Under the pieces are notes generated by a model. It was not told the DNA's origin. It saw nothing but the letters and a program-made list of their open reading frames with translations, and did not search any database. A program made the translations under genes and the position numbers. Of a DNA stretch of 64,000 nucleotides, positions 52,978 through 64,000 are shown one piece after another (within the stretch, counting starts at the first letter, position 1; every line of letters begins with the position of its first letter). Origin of the DNA: Adiantum capillus-veneris (Eukaryota > Streptophyta > Polypodiopsida > Polypodiales > Pteridaceae); assembly GCA_014529385.2 (NCBI GenBank), contig CM043942.1, forward strand, positions 4,552,501 to 4,616,500, in the 5' to 3' direction.

Positions 52978-53980
52978 CCTATCTCATATGTGATTGAATG
53001 TTGTGCATAATTTGTTAGTAAAAAACAGTCTCAAATTTTAACTCGATCCAGGTGCACAATTAGCATGTGAGGTGTTTGCACCTCCCCACATATGTGATAA
53101 ATACACTTTGAGAAACCACATTATCAACGACCATGTTGGGCATATCTTGCAATCAACACACTTCAGCAAACCACATCATTTTCCCATATAAGAGTGAGCC
53201 ACAATTGGCCATAGCCATCAACCAAATCGCCACAAAGCACATGTTTCTCCAATAGGCCTTGAGTACCATCCCACTGTTTTCACTAACAAATGTTCATAGC
53301 TTGCAAATGGTACGCTTCAAAAAACAATTTTTACCAAAATGTTCGACTATTTTTCCTTTGTTCACAGTCAAGAGAAACCACATGTAAATATGAACGCTCT
53401 TGAAACCCCATAAATATGATACCCCCCTCCCTTAATTTTAAGCTTGGGAGATAAATTATTGGGGGCCTGCCCCTAACTTATACACTTATGTAACTTGTAA
53501 AAACAACCCCCTCCTCTACACTTACGTGGTGCGGTAAGTTTTCAACGGTGAATCCCCCAGGCAGTGAGCATGACAAGCTCGAGGGATATACGTACTTTGG
53601 GGGGCCACTCCATCAGTACTATGTCATCCCTAGCATGCACAGACCTACTGTCCCAAAAACAACACGATTGGAAACTATGAGAGTGAGTCCTCTGAAATTT
53701 CATGTGGGAGACTCTTTCAGTTGACCACATCACTCTGAACCAAGATCAATGGAATCCTTGGATTCCTAGGTCCTTATGTCTATACATCAAGGTAGTAAAA
53801 TCCTAGACACAATTTTTAGCACAAGGATGTTGTGTATCAAAATCGAAAGCTTGGGATGTAAGACCCGAGGAAAGGGTGGCTGATCGAACCCCTTCCAGAG
53901 CACCTACCAGTGGTTACAAGACGAGAGATGTAATTTTAGGAGAACCTAGAATGATGAGAATGGTAGCAGAAACGCAAAGA
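52978..53980. other. G5 region, no gene recognised
   Basis: Continues the sequence interrupted by G3. A/T-rich, with no domain. The minus-strand frame near 53542-53733 has no homology I can see. Confidence 0.4.
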
Positions 53981-54640
53981 ATGTGATCTTCTCAAGTGGT
54001 TAAGTGCGTGCCAAAGAAGTAGAGTGGATGGAGAGATCCATACGTGCATGTTTCCATTTTTAAGAAAATCTTAAGAGTGGATCAAGTAGCAGATTTCCAC
54101 ACACAATATGAGGGATTTGGGTTAACATTGGAGGGAACGGCGTTGACTTGATTCCAACCACTAAATAGTAGAGATTTTTTGAAAACATTGACCAACTCTT
54201 ACGAGAGTTTGTGAAGGAATTCTGCTAGAGGGGAATCAAACATAGCACAATTTCTCAAATTTATGCCTTTAAACAAAGGAAAGTGAGAAGGTGAAAGAAG
54301 CTTCACTTTGCTTCAAGAAATACATTGAAGGTGTACGGTGCAAGAGTTACCACATGACGATCGCTTATAGAGGACCTGAGAAATGAAACTCTCAAAAAAG
54401 ACTCACTTAAAGGCATGCACAACATTTGAGTAAGTCACTAGCATTGTACCTGGTTGACAATTACAAAACATATGGGGAGGTAACGGAAGACCTCTGGCGT
54501 ATTCGCATTGTGAATTCAAACCAAACAGATGGAGATGTGCAAAAACCTCATAGAAGCTGCTCAAGCTTTGATACAGCCAAAAAGTTTGAAAAATCCTGAG
54601 CCAATAATGCATAAGCTAAAAAAGGCAAAGGCAAAAACAA
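53981..54640 (+). pseudogene. G5 gypsy gag remnant
   Basis: The frame carries DPYVHVSIFKKILRV, DQVADFHTQYEGFGLTLEG, TALT, FLKTLTNSYE and LKKDSLKGMHNI-like pieces, typical of a plant gypsy capsid domain (retrotransposon gag). Stops at about 54152, 54225 and 54255 and frameshifts break it. It is on the same strand as the 5' LTR at 36238 and before a protease, so I assign it to G5. Distance to the LTR is large only because of two insertions and a long leader. Confidence 0.72.
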
Positions 54641-55700
54641 GGACATGTGAGAAAAGTAACACATACGATTAACTTAAAATCCAATTATTTTGTGACCGCT
54701 GTGGAAGGGATCACCTGCTCATACATTGCACTAGAAACCTTGATAACAAAATCAAACCTGCTAAAGAGGACAAGGAAGAACCATGGACTATGGGGATTGT
54801 CGCGAACACAACAGATGAGTAAAAATCCCATAGATGTGGCTAGTTCCTGAAGTAGATGAGCCAGCCACAATTGCTGTGGGAGACAATCAAAAATAGAAAA
54901 GATGGAAGTGCCACACCGCTGTCAGCACCAATCTCTGAAATGAACATGGACCATGAGATCTATTCGAGAGATATTTAGTCGTTGTATGGCGATGCAGGAA
55001 TGGAGATATTTGTAAAGAGTAAACCGCCAATCATAAGAACTTTACCGCCTTTTATAGGGGAATGTGAGACAAAATATGAAGTGAAAATTGTGCCATCACA
55101 ATGGAATTCTATTCCACAGGTGACGGATACAAAGAGCTTACATGATCTAATGTCTTCTCAAATGCACAATCACTCTTGCAGAACTTTTGAACATCAAACC
55201 ATACTTGTGGGGACAAATGAGCAAGAATTTGGACAAGATGGGATTGAAGGTCCATTCAAAAACTAACCTTGTAAACGAAATTAAAGAAACAAATCATCAT
55301 GAGAAGCCCAAAGCAGAATCTATTCTAGTGAATAAGGTAGGCAATTATTGCGAAGGAGAAGAAGGAAACACCACCTTACCCCTAGAATACAAAGGACTAA
55401 AGACGATAGCAATACTTAACAGTGGGGGCGGAGTAGCCATCGCTACAAAAGGAATCTGGAAAAAATGGGGGAGACGAGTTCTTTAAAAAATACGCATGAA
55501 ATCACAACTAGTTGATGGTTATGTGGAGAAACCCTTAGGAATGTTGGAACAAGTAATTGTGTCCTCATGCAGGATAGAATATGAACGTATGTAGTAGATT
55601 TTGAAAGAGGAAAAAATTTTGAAGTTATTTTGGGATGACCCTTTATGCGTCAACTCAAGATGGTTCAAGATTAAGGCTATGACCATCTCTAAAAAAAGTG
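54641..55700 (+). pseudogene. G5 nucleocapsid and protease
   Basis: A zinc knuckle CDRCGRDHLLIHC lies at 54691-54729. After a charged spacer, the frames 54982-55266 and 55187-55486 lead to the retropepsin block LKTIAILNSGGGVAIATKG, where the catalytic Asp of DGG/DSG is Asn, so this protease would be inactive. SQLVDGYVEKPLGMLEQVIV follows, a segment that comes after the protease flap in this group. No RT follows: recognisable pol ends near 55700. The style agrees with G1 and G2, but family identity is not proven. Confidence 0.72.
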
Positions 55701-56675
55701 CAAAAATCCACTTTCACTTTATCTCTGTACTTAAAATTTCCAAAATTTGACCTAAGGGGCACTTGGAATCTCCAAACTTTTCCAAAAACATTCAAAGCTT
55801 TATTAAACCATGGTCCAGCACTATGTAAGGTCAAACCTGCAAAAAGTTACAAAAAGTGTAAGGAGATAATAATCACGCTTATTATCTTATGTGTTAGAAT
55901 GGACCCAACTTCACATCGTCTTGTCTTGGTTGAAATAATTTGGACTACCAGAGCATTCCCTTTCTCTTCCATAAACCTTCTGTTCAAAAAATGACCCTAA
56001 CTTGATATCAGTTCATCCAAATTTTCCCAAAAGCCAAATTATGTCTATTTATGATGCCCTTAAGCCATGTGCAAAGCCAAAATTCAATTTTCATGTCAAA
56101 ATCAAGCCCTCAATATTAATTGTGATTATTATCCACTTAAAAAAAATTCGGCCAAAAGTGATTTTTTGAGTTGCATTATGTTTTCATGAATTTTAGTGAT
56201 AATCTTTAAGCATCGTAGTTGAATTTGGTATTTCTAGGCTTAAAGGGTGAAGTGAAAGGATGTAAACTCTGAAATGTACTTGACTTGCAAAATTTTGTAT
56301 GCTTTCTACAGACTCAATGCAATCATTGCCAGCTTGTTGCTCAAAAGAAAAGAACCCAAAAGAAAAACCTACAAGATTTTGCACTATATCAGCTAGATGT
56401 AATCTCAAGTACACATGCTAAGCGAGGATCTATATAAGAGTATGGTTACTAGTATGCCTATCATCCCCCAAAGTCTTGCACGACCTCTTTCACTTATCCC
56501 ACTCTTAGAAGAAGAATTGTCGCTTGAGGGAGATCTTCAGCTCTTCGTGGTGCATCTACAAAAGTGATTAGAATGTTGTCCTTAAGAAGGTGGCAAGCCT
56601 CTCAACATGCTCACTCCGTTGTGGAGAACCTTGTTCTCAAGGAGGAGTCCTTGTGGTAAGAATCATGTCATGTGA
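55701..56675. other. No gene recognised
   Basis: AT-rich sequence with no domain. A purine-rich tract in the minus sense near 56461-56480 could be a PPT remnant, without a detectable LTR. Confidence 0.35.
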
Positions 56676-58813
56676 TCTTCCTTGCTGAGTTTCAAGAATG
56701 CCTGCATTGGGGTACTCAATGTTTTTCCGCCCTGCATATTGAAACGTTGCAAAACTTTCTCAATGTATGTTTCCTGAGATAACTCAAGAATACGACGTTC
56801 ACGATCTCTTTTGATTTGCATGCCAAGAAAGTGTGTAGCATCCCCTAAATCTTTCATTGCAAAATTGTTGCTAAGTGTTTTCTTCAAGTTGGCAATCTCC
56901 GCAATGGATTTCCCAGCTATAAGCATGTCATCAACATACAAAACTAGAATGATCATTGAGCCATCATCTAGCTTTCTTGTGTACAAGCAGTGATCCTCTT
57001 CGCTCCTTTTATACCCTTGAGACCTCATACATGCATCAAATTTATGATACCACTGCCTTGAACCCTACTTTAAGCCATAAAGTTCCTTTTTGAGCTTACA
57101 TACTAGCTCCTCACGAGATGCTTCTCCTAAACAAACCCTTCAGGCTGCTGCATGTAAACATCCTCATCAAGATCCCCATGAAGAAATGATGTCTTCACAT
57201 CCATTTGGACAAGTTCCATGTCCTCAATCGCTACAAGTCCAAGTACAGTTCTAAGCGTTGTCATCTTGACCACAGGCGAGAAGATGTCATCAAAATTGAC
57301 TCCCTTTTGTTGTTTGAACCCTTTGGCAACAAGTCTAGCCTTGTACTTTGGATTTGGATCACCTGAGGTAAATTTCTTCTTGTAAACCCATTTGCAAGGT
57401 AAAGCTTTCGCATCATTTGGTAGTTCTACCTAGTCCCAAGTGTCATGAGCCAAAATCGAGTTGTACTCAAATTCCATAGCCTGCTCCCACTTCACCACAT
57501 CATCCATCATCATGGCTTCTTGGGAGCAGCTTGGCTCACCTCAATCAATCAACATGATGTAATCAAGACCTGGCTTGAAACACGCAAGTGGACGAGAGAC
57601 TCTAGTAGACCATCTCACTCCTTGACCATTGCTATCCGCTCCCTCTGTAGCATTGCTAGTGGAGGTACATCACTAGCCCGTTGATTTCATTGTCTCTGAG
57701 GCAACATCCTTAAAAGTGACTCTCCGAACCTCTATTTCCTTGATAGGTTGTTTATGCATCTTCAACTCATTGAAGATCACATCTGAGCTACGGATGACTC
57801 GACAAGATTCCGGGTGCCAAAGACGATATCCCATCTCTCCATCCTGCACCATATACAATGAAAATACATTTGTGTGACTTTGGCTCTAACTTCTGTCGAA
57901 GTTGTTTAGGCACGTGAGCATCGCTTCACAACCAAAAACACGTAGATGATCATAGTGGGGCTTACATTTAGACCATAACTCTTATGAAATCTCATAATCC
58001 AATGGCATACTAGGCAAATGATTTATAATGTGCACTGCGGTCAAGACGGCTTTTGCCCAAAAGCCTTGTGTAAGATTTTCCATAGAAAGCATGGCTATGA
58101 CTCTTTCCTGAATTGTACAATTCATGTGCTCAGCAACTCCATTCTGAGCTAGTGTGTATGGTGCAGTAAACTGCCTTTTAATCCCCCTTTTGACACAGAA
58201 ATTGTCAAACTCTTTGGAGACATACTCTCCACCATTGTCAATCCGCAACCTCTTGAGGTTCTTGCCAGACTGATTCTCAACGAGTGCCAAAAAAATTTGG
58301 AACACATGAAGAACTTAATCCTTATGTTTCAAAGGATATGCCCACACCTTTTGAGTAGAGTCATCTATGAATGTCACAAAATAGCTGCCCACCCCTAGAG
58401 ATTTGGTTGACATAGGACCACAAACGTCACTATGTACTAAATCTAGAGGTTCAACTCGCTTTTGACCCAACGGTAATAAGTGAACGGACCTAGTTTGTTT
58501 GCCATAGATACAGTGCTCACAAACAGGAAATTCAACATAAGACGAGACAGGTAAGTAGCCAAAACGAGTCAGAGTTCTCATTCCTTTTTGGCTAATATGA
58601 CTTAGGTGGAAATGCCACAACTCAAAAGATGGCAGCTCGGCCATAGATATGTAATTATGACCAACATCTGACACATGCATGGAATACAAGGGACCATACT
58701 TATGACCTAAGTACAATAAGATTCCCTTTGCGTACTATCCACAAACCATTGCCAAATGTGGTGTCGTAGCCCAAATCATCAAGCTGGCCAGCAGAAAACA
58801 AGCTCTTAGTCAA
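56676..58813 (-). mobile_element. Truncated Copia-A relative
   Basis: Matches the Copia-A interval of about 2277-4420 at high similarity, with both ends missing. Coding pieces on the minus strand: RT palm and thumb 56663-57028 (DDGSMIILVLYVDDMLIAGK, DLGDATHFLGMQIKRDRERR), broken RT start near 57180-57480, integrase C-terminus near 57673-57900, integrase core 57982-58305 (RIDNGGEYVS, QNGVAEHMN) and zinc and spacer region 58315-58716 (HSDVCGPM). The left end has no LTR. The right end is the LTR of G4, so G4 inserted into it. Confidence 0.9.
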
Positions 58814-59187
58814 TGTCATAATAACTAATATCTAATTCTCCTAAATGATTTTCTCATGTTAAACTGATCATTTAATATGGGGAAGTACCGGGGGAGAAAA
58901 AGCTAGAATATTGGTTAAGCTGGCAGACCGGCCACAGCAGGGATCCAAAGGAAGGAAAATAGGGATCCAAAGCGAGGTCATATGCAAAAGAGCAATGTGC
59001 AACAATGGGCTTTAAAGACCCTAAGGTTCAGCCCATTAAGATTTCCAAAATGCTAAGGTTCCAAAATTCAAAGGTTGTGTCCAATGGTCAAGCTTAGTTA
59101 AATTGGATGCTTAGTGAGTGTGCCAAAAAGTCTTCAAGGCTCCTACATAGGAGGGGGTGATCCCTGTAAGTAGGGGATGAGAGATAA

Positions 59188-59237
<50 letters not shown>

Positions 59238-60430
59238 GCTTCCTTTACACCAAAGGGAATAGGGAACACATGTCATCTCCCTAGCCCAGTTGCCCACAAG
59301 GTGCACGCAAATCCTATTGGATGGCCATAGAGGTGGACCAATGAGAATTAGGCTAGAGTACATTTAGTTTAATTCATTTTAAAACACTTGATAAAAGAAC
59401 CAATAAGAACTAATCTCTCTAGAAGACTATTGGACAGTCTCCCAAGGAGTCCAATGAGCATTCAACAGCCCAATAGCTTCCGTGATTCCTGTTGGCCAGA
59501 AGACAAAGGGGTCCAATGAGAGTTTAGTTGCATTAATTAATTACCTAAAGCTCTCACAAAAGGGAAAAGGGGGACACATGTCAGAAGGCTATCACTTATG
59601 CTACTTAATTCTTACCGGCTAATCCTGGCATGGGCCAATGGGGTGCCTGCATGAGTAAAATGGAAGAGGGGTCGACCAAGAGAGAGAGGGGGCTGAATTT
59701 GTCAAGGCATTATCACTTACACACAACCTCATGTGTGAAGCAAGAAGACTCTCTCTCTCTCCTTCTCAATCTTTAATGGAAAGCTCATGACCTACTCCAA
59801 GCTTGTGAGAAGGGAGGCCTACACCAGCAACTCTTGGCTTTGTGATGCAAATCTAACCAAGAGCCAAGCTTCAATGCATGCTCATCTCCTCTACCATGCT
59901 AATTACTAATCTATGATATGCTCTTATGAGTGATTATGTGAGGAGATATACATCTTTCTTGTAAGACCACTCCTTCTTCCTCTCAATCTACTCTCATACC
60001 CTGCTAGCTCGCACCATCTTCGAAGGTGTGTGAGGTCATGGGTCTGAGACCGTGAGGGAATTGATGTTGTGTTTTATAAGTGTTTGCTTAGTGCTTGAAG
60101 TTTCCATCTTCATTGCACTAGCTAGTTATTGAAGGAACATAAAGAATTGTATTGTAAATGGTCTCCCTTGACGGGGGAAACCTATAATACAAAGCCTTTT
60201 GGAGGGGGGACCGGCTCCATGAAAATCCGGTCCTCAACTATAGTCAATAGCTTAATTTCTCTCTCTTTTGAAGTATTGTTCATGCCTATCTAGCTAGGTG
60301 TTATGATTTTTGTTGCTCTCTCCACCCAAGCACTCTTGCTATTGTCATTAGGAATCTATTCTAATGAAATGCTCACTATGTCTATGCTATTTTCCGCTAC
60401 ACACAAGTTACTAGGCCATTATATGTTACA
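58814..60430 (+). repeat. G4 5' LTR (about 1.6 kb)
   Basis: Runs from TGTCATAATAAC, where copia homology stops, to ...TATGTTACA before the PBS. A (CA)n tract is at 59191-59231. The 3' copy is outside the window, so the LTR is inferred from the break in copia homology and the PBS. Confidence 0.75.
59191..59231. repeat. (CA)n microsatellite
   Basis: About 20 CA units inside the G4 LTR. Confidence 0.95.
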
Positions 60431-60431
60431 T

Positions 60432-60443
60432 TGGTATCAGAGC
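60432..60443 (+). promoter_or_regulatory. G4 primer-binding site (Met tRNA)
   Basis: A perfect TGGTATCAGAGC one base after the LTR end. Confidence 0.9.
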
Positions 60444-60847
60444 ACAAGGTTTCTCTTTTCTTGCTCAAGAAGGGAGGTCCTCAAGCTAGCTATAAATGGT
60501 TGGTATTATTAATTGCAATTGAGTAAGTAGAATAGGGATTTTTTATCCTTGCAATGCGCATGCCTTCGTGTAGATAACGGGGCATCACCGTCGAGAGCTA
60601 TGGTCTTAATAGTGGAGTCCTATGGGGCTTGCCTACGGCTTAACCACTATTGAGCTATTAGAAGCTTGACAGGAGCCGGTGCTATTTTGGTGTTGAAAGA
60701 CCCTCTCTTCTATTCCTTGCAATTAATGATATTCGAGCCATGGGTACAATAGCTTGAGTGCTTTTCTGAAGGGGTAAAGAGGAGTAGCAACTAGGGCTTG
60801 AAGTGCCAAAGTACACCTAAAAAAGTTTACAACTAAAAGTTGTTAGA
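60444..60847 (+). other. G4 leader, no gene
   Basis: Untranslated stretch between PBS and gag ATG, with no ORF of note. Confidence 0.55.
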
Positions 60848-62473
60848 ATGGCTGACAATAGTAAAGAAAGTGAAATTAATGTTGATAGCTTTGATTTTGC
60901 TAATGAGCAGGCTACTAATGATGCCCCTATCCTTGTTAACTACCTTGTTTCTAGGCTTCAACAAGCCATGGGCAATCCATCCCTCCAAAGTGAAGTGCAA
61001 CGGCAGCTTCGTGCTCATGGGATTCTCCAAGTTGCCCACCATGACAAGAGAGTACCTAGGAAGCCTCCTTGTGAGACTTCCAAAAGAGGCCTCTCTCTGA
61101 TTTGGGAAGAAGAAGAGGATCCATACGAAGGGCTCAAAAAATTTACTTCTTGATGACGCATCTCCTTCTCAAAGCAGAACTCAAGAGCCCCCACCAAAGG
61201 AACGAGAAAGAAGTGAGTCTCCTGCCACCTCGGTGGAGATGGCTCCACGAAGATGGCGGGCAAAACGCTCTCCATCACCTCCTAAATGGAGAAGACCATC
61301 GCACACCTGTCCACACCATAATTCAAAGAGGGATGATAAAAAACAAGAGAAGAAAAAGGCGAGAAAGAGGTCACCCTCTTCTCATCTTCTTCATCCTCTT
61401 CCTCTTATGAAGAAAGTGATGGTGCAGACATGGAGGGCCAAGGCAAGAAAAAGGCGAGAAAGAGGTCACCCTCTTCTCCATCTTCCTCCAATTCTTCATC
61501 TTCTGAAGAAAGCGATGGTGCAACTTTCGAACCATAAAAAATAAGAGGCCATATGAAATCGTATGCTGCGTGGAAGAGAGCGTCCAAGCTCAAGACGTTC
61601 AAAGAGGAAGAAAAGAGCATCTCTTTCCTTACCTACAATGGCACCTTTGGTGCTACAGACAAAGTCTTGGCTTTCATCCAACAATTCGATGCGGCGTTTG
61701 GAGATGAGGGCTTCATGGAGCCCTCTAAGCTACGCCATGTAGCTATGCATTTTTAAAAGTTCGCTCGGCAATGGTGGTCTAGCCTACGGGCCAACGGTGA
61801 AGCTCCACGAGCATGGAAAGCTTTAAGAGCTTCCATTATGAAGTAGTTTTTGACTAAAGAAAAAGTACTCACCGAATGGCGAAGCTTGAAGCTCTCTCCC
61901 TACAAATCCATTCACAAAAATGTAGACAAGTTTTGGGACTTACATCTCAAAGCCACTGTCTTCAAAAAGATGGATTTTGGAGAGCAAAAACAACAATTTT
62001 GTGCGGGCTTAACTGAAGAATTGGCGGAGTATGTTAACTCCCAAAGGCCACGCACCATATTTGCGATCATACACTATACTATGGTGGCTTCACGAATCAA
62101 TTTCCAAACAGGGGCTAAGAGAAATCTTAAGCCCACGGAAAACAAGGGTTCCAATGCGCCTAAGGGGAAGAACAATGTCCAAAAGTCTTCTAAGGGAAAT
62201 TCCAATAACAACAAAGCTAAGGAGAAGGGAGTTTACAAAGGCAAAAAGAAGCTCTCTCCTAAAGAGCTTGAGCGTTATCGCAAGGATAACCGTTGTTTCA
62301 AGTGCGGCGAGCAAGGGCATGCGTACCTCGCTTGTCCCCAAAAGAACACCCGCCATGAGCCTCCTAGAGCTACCTTGGTTGAAACCCAAGAAGAGGAAGC
62401 TCACCACAAAGGATCTCCTCTATGCCATGCTTGGGGAAAGAGTTGGCACCAAGCTAGGCATCCAAGCCTATGA
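60848..62473 (+). pseudogene. G4 gag
   Basis: ATG 60848 (MADNSKESEINVDSFDFAN) starts a frame that stays in phase through several stops to 62473. Pieces are 60848-61153, an acidic/Ser-rich spacer (61154-61540) with an imperfect tandem duplication of about 95 bp, 61553-61756 (FLTYNGTFGATDKVLAFIQQ, capsid start) and 61850-62473 (VLTEWRSLKLSPYKSIHKNV, FCAGLTEELAEYVNSQRP, a Lys/Asn-rich basic stretch and the zinc knuckle CFKCGEQGHAYLAC). This is a retrotransposon gag of chromovirus style. Stops at 61153, 61756 and 61845 break it. Confidence 0.86.
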
Positions 62474-62760
62474 GATGGGAGATGTCCTACCCGCAGATGG
62501 TGCTTTCAAGGGGAAAGAAGCTTCAGTCACTCCCTTAATTGGGAAATTGAGGCTCCATGCCCAAAGCTATGTGGACAAAGAGGACTTCTTTATCTCTCCT
62601 CTCAAGCAAGAGAATGTAATCCTAGGGGCAACATGGTTGGATCGCATGGCTGCCAATGTTAAATTCCTTGAAAGGAAAATCTTCTTTAGGTTCAGGGAAA
62701 AAGATATGTACATAGATGCCAAGGAGTTGGGTAACACCATACCCATTGTACATACGTAAT
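62410..62760 (+). pseudogene. G4 protease lacking its catalytic motif
   Basis: The frame reads ERVGTKLGIQAYEMGD, FKGKEASVTPLIGKLRLHAQ, SYVDKEDFFISPLKQENVIL and GATWLDRMAANVKFLERKI, the usual C-terminal part of a gypsy retropepsin. The segment that should hold the DSG active site is absent upstream of ERVGTKLGI, where gag-frame sequence abuts, so a short deletion has removed it. The frame ends at 62759. Confidence 0.78.
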
Positions 62761-62934
62761 CTTTCAATAAGTCAATAAAGAGCTCTATTTCCGTGTACAT
62801 GATTTTTGTTAAAGATTCTCAAAATAAACCTAATGCTTTAGCAAAATAAAATATAAACAATCACAAGGAATTAGAGTTATCTAATTTTCTCAAGGGATTT
62901 CAAGCTGTTTTTATTGACGACATCCCTTGTGAAT

Positions 62935-64000
62935 TACCTCCTAAATGAGGCAATGATGACCATGCAATTGAACTTCTTCCAGGAAGTTCACCGCCTAATA
63001 AACCTCCTTATAGAGTTTCTCAAGCTCAACAAGAGGAGATTATGCAGCAAGTGCATGAGTTAGTTGAAAAGGGCATGGTTAGGCCTAGCTCATCTCCATT
63101 TTGTTCACATGTGCTATTAGTGCAAAAGAAGGATGGCACATATTGTATGTGTGTCGACTATAGAGCACTAAATAGGATCAATATAAAAAATAGGTTTCCC
63201 GTTCCATGGGTAGAAGACCTATTTGATAAGCTACAAGAGTCAACCTACTTTAGTAGAATTGACCTAAAAAGTGGCTACCATCAAATAAGGATAGTTGATC
63301 AAGAATTGTAAAGACCACATTTTGCACTAGGTTTGGTCTTTACGAATACATTGTCATGCCTTTTGGCTTGACCAATGCACCAGCCATATTCAATCGCTTG
63401 ATGGAGAAGCTATTCAGGCCTCACCGAACCTTTACTGGAGTGTTCTTTGATGATATCATCATTTACTCTAATTCACTAGATGAACACAAGCAACACCTCC
63501 ACGTAATATTTCAAGTTCTACAAGAGAATAAACTTTATATTAATCGAAAGAAAAGTGAGTTTTTCTTACAAGAGATTCAATATTTAGGTCACATTATCTC
63601 TCAAGATGGCATCCAAATGGATCCATTAAAGTTAGAGGTAATAAAAGGATGGCCTAATCCAAGGAATCTTCATGAACTAAGAAGCTTTACAGGTATGTGT
63701 GCATACTATAGATGCTTCATAGAAAAGTTCTCACTAATAGCAGTACCATTACATGACCTAACAAAGAAGAACATTAGGTATACATGGACTGCCAAGGAGA
63801 ACAATGCTTTTGAAAAGCTTAAAGAAAAGATTATCTCTCAACCTGTGCTTACACTGTTGGATCTCTCAAAGACATTTGAGGTCCAATGTGACGCTTGTGG
63901 TGATTGCCTTTGAACTGTTTTGCTCCAAGAAGGACACGCCATAGCCTATGAAAGTTGAAGGCTCGACACTGTTGAGCAAGCTCTAGGCATATATGAAAAG
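62935..64000 (+). pseudogene. G4 reverse transcriptase, running off the window
   Basis: PPNKPPYRVSQAQQEEIMQQ, ELVEKGMVRPSSSPFCSHVL, LVQKKDGTYCMCVDYRALN, SRIDLKSGYHQIRI, a stop at 63309-63311 with a frameshift by 63356, [16 protein letters not shown], the catalytic GVFFDDIIIYS, FFLQEIQYLGHIISQDGIQM and RSFTGMCAYYRCFIEKFS. The start of RNase H (FEVQCDACGDCL) ends in a stop near 63913. FFDD replaces the more common YLDD or FIDD of plant gypsies. The right part is outside the window. Confidence 0.9.

Larger units (their letters stand above)
58814..64000 (+). mobile_element. G4: Ty3/gypsy element, 5' part
   Basis: Long 5' LTR, Met-type PBS, gag with one zinc knuckle, damaged protease and RT, running past the right edge of the window. 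The order and PBS fit chromovirus-like plant gypsies with long LTRs, but the integrase C-terminus that would show a chromodomain is outside. It follows directly on a copia fragment with GTCAA as left flank. Confidence 0.85.

Noticed and set aside
56455-56485. PPT of another minus-strand element
   Set aside because: Only a short purine run; no LTR ends or coding region align with it.

Overview
This window looks like repeat-rich nuclear DNA of a land plant with a large genome. I see no host gene, rRNA, tRNA or CRISPR array. Nearly everything is nested, decayed LTR retrotransposons of the Ty1/copia and Ty3/gypsy orders, with plant-type PPTs, TG...CA LTRs, 5-bp target-site duplications (TSDs) and initiator-Met primer-binding sites. 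The protein style suggests a non-flowering plant such as a fern or lycophyte, but that is a weak inference.

Layout. (1) 1-9.9 kb: a plus-strand gypsy (G1) split by a complete minus-strand copia (Copia-A, 1307-6985, TSD ATATG). (2) 9.9-12.2 kb: the 3' half of a young copia (C1). (3) 12.2-14.1 kb: the 5' half of a second copia family (C2, copy B). (4) 14.1-21.6 kb: integrase and tail of a second gypsy (G2), split by a complete C2 copy (A, 15009-19888, TSD AAGTG). (5) 21.6-28.1 kb: an apparent LTR, an unrecognised degenerate ORF with an internal duplication, a field of palindromes, a (TG)n tract and the G1 integrase C-terminus. (6) 28.1-31.4 kb: the 5' half of C1. (7) 31.4-34.7 kb: the 3' half of B and two opposed pieces of G2. 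(8) 36.2-55.7 kb: the 5' part of a third gypsy (G5: LTR, Asp-like PBS, palindrome-bearing leader, gag, protease), split by C2 copy C (38787-43804) and a complete gypsy G3 (45402-52972, TSD ATTTT). (9) 56.7-58.8 kb: a truncated Copia-A relative. (10) 58.8 kb to the end: the 5' part of gypsy G4, with a 1.6-kb LTR, running off the window.

Two inversions explain the split elements. One of about 18.2 kb (9.9 to 28.12 kb) cut G1 and C1 inside their integrase regions. Undoing it rejoins G1, C1 (LTRs differ at about 4 of 192 positions, TSD CTTTG/CAAAG) and copy B. A second of about 1 kb (32881-33876) separated B from its 3' LTR and split the G2 RNase H region.

The most unusual biology is in G1 and G2. 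Both carry two tandem HHCC zinc-binding modules before the integrase core. G1 is followed by a long untranslated stretch with an 18-22 bp palindrome and then an unknown ORF. Every polyprotein carries stops or frameshifts, so none appears able to move on its own.
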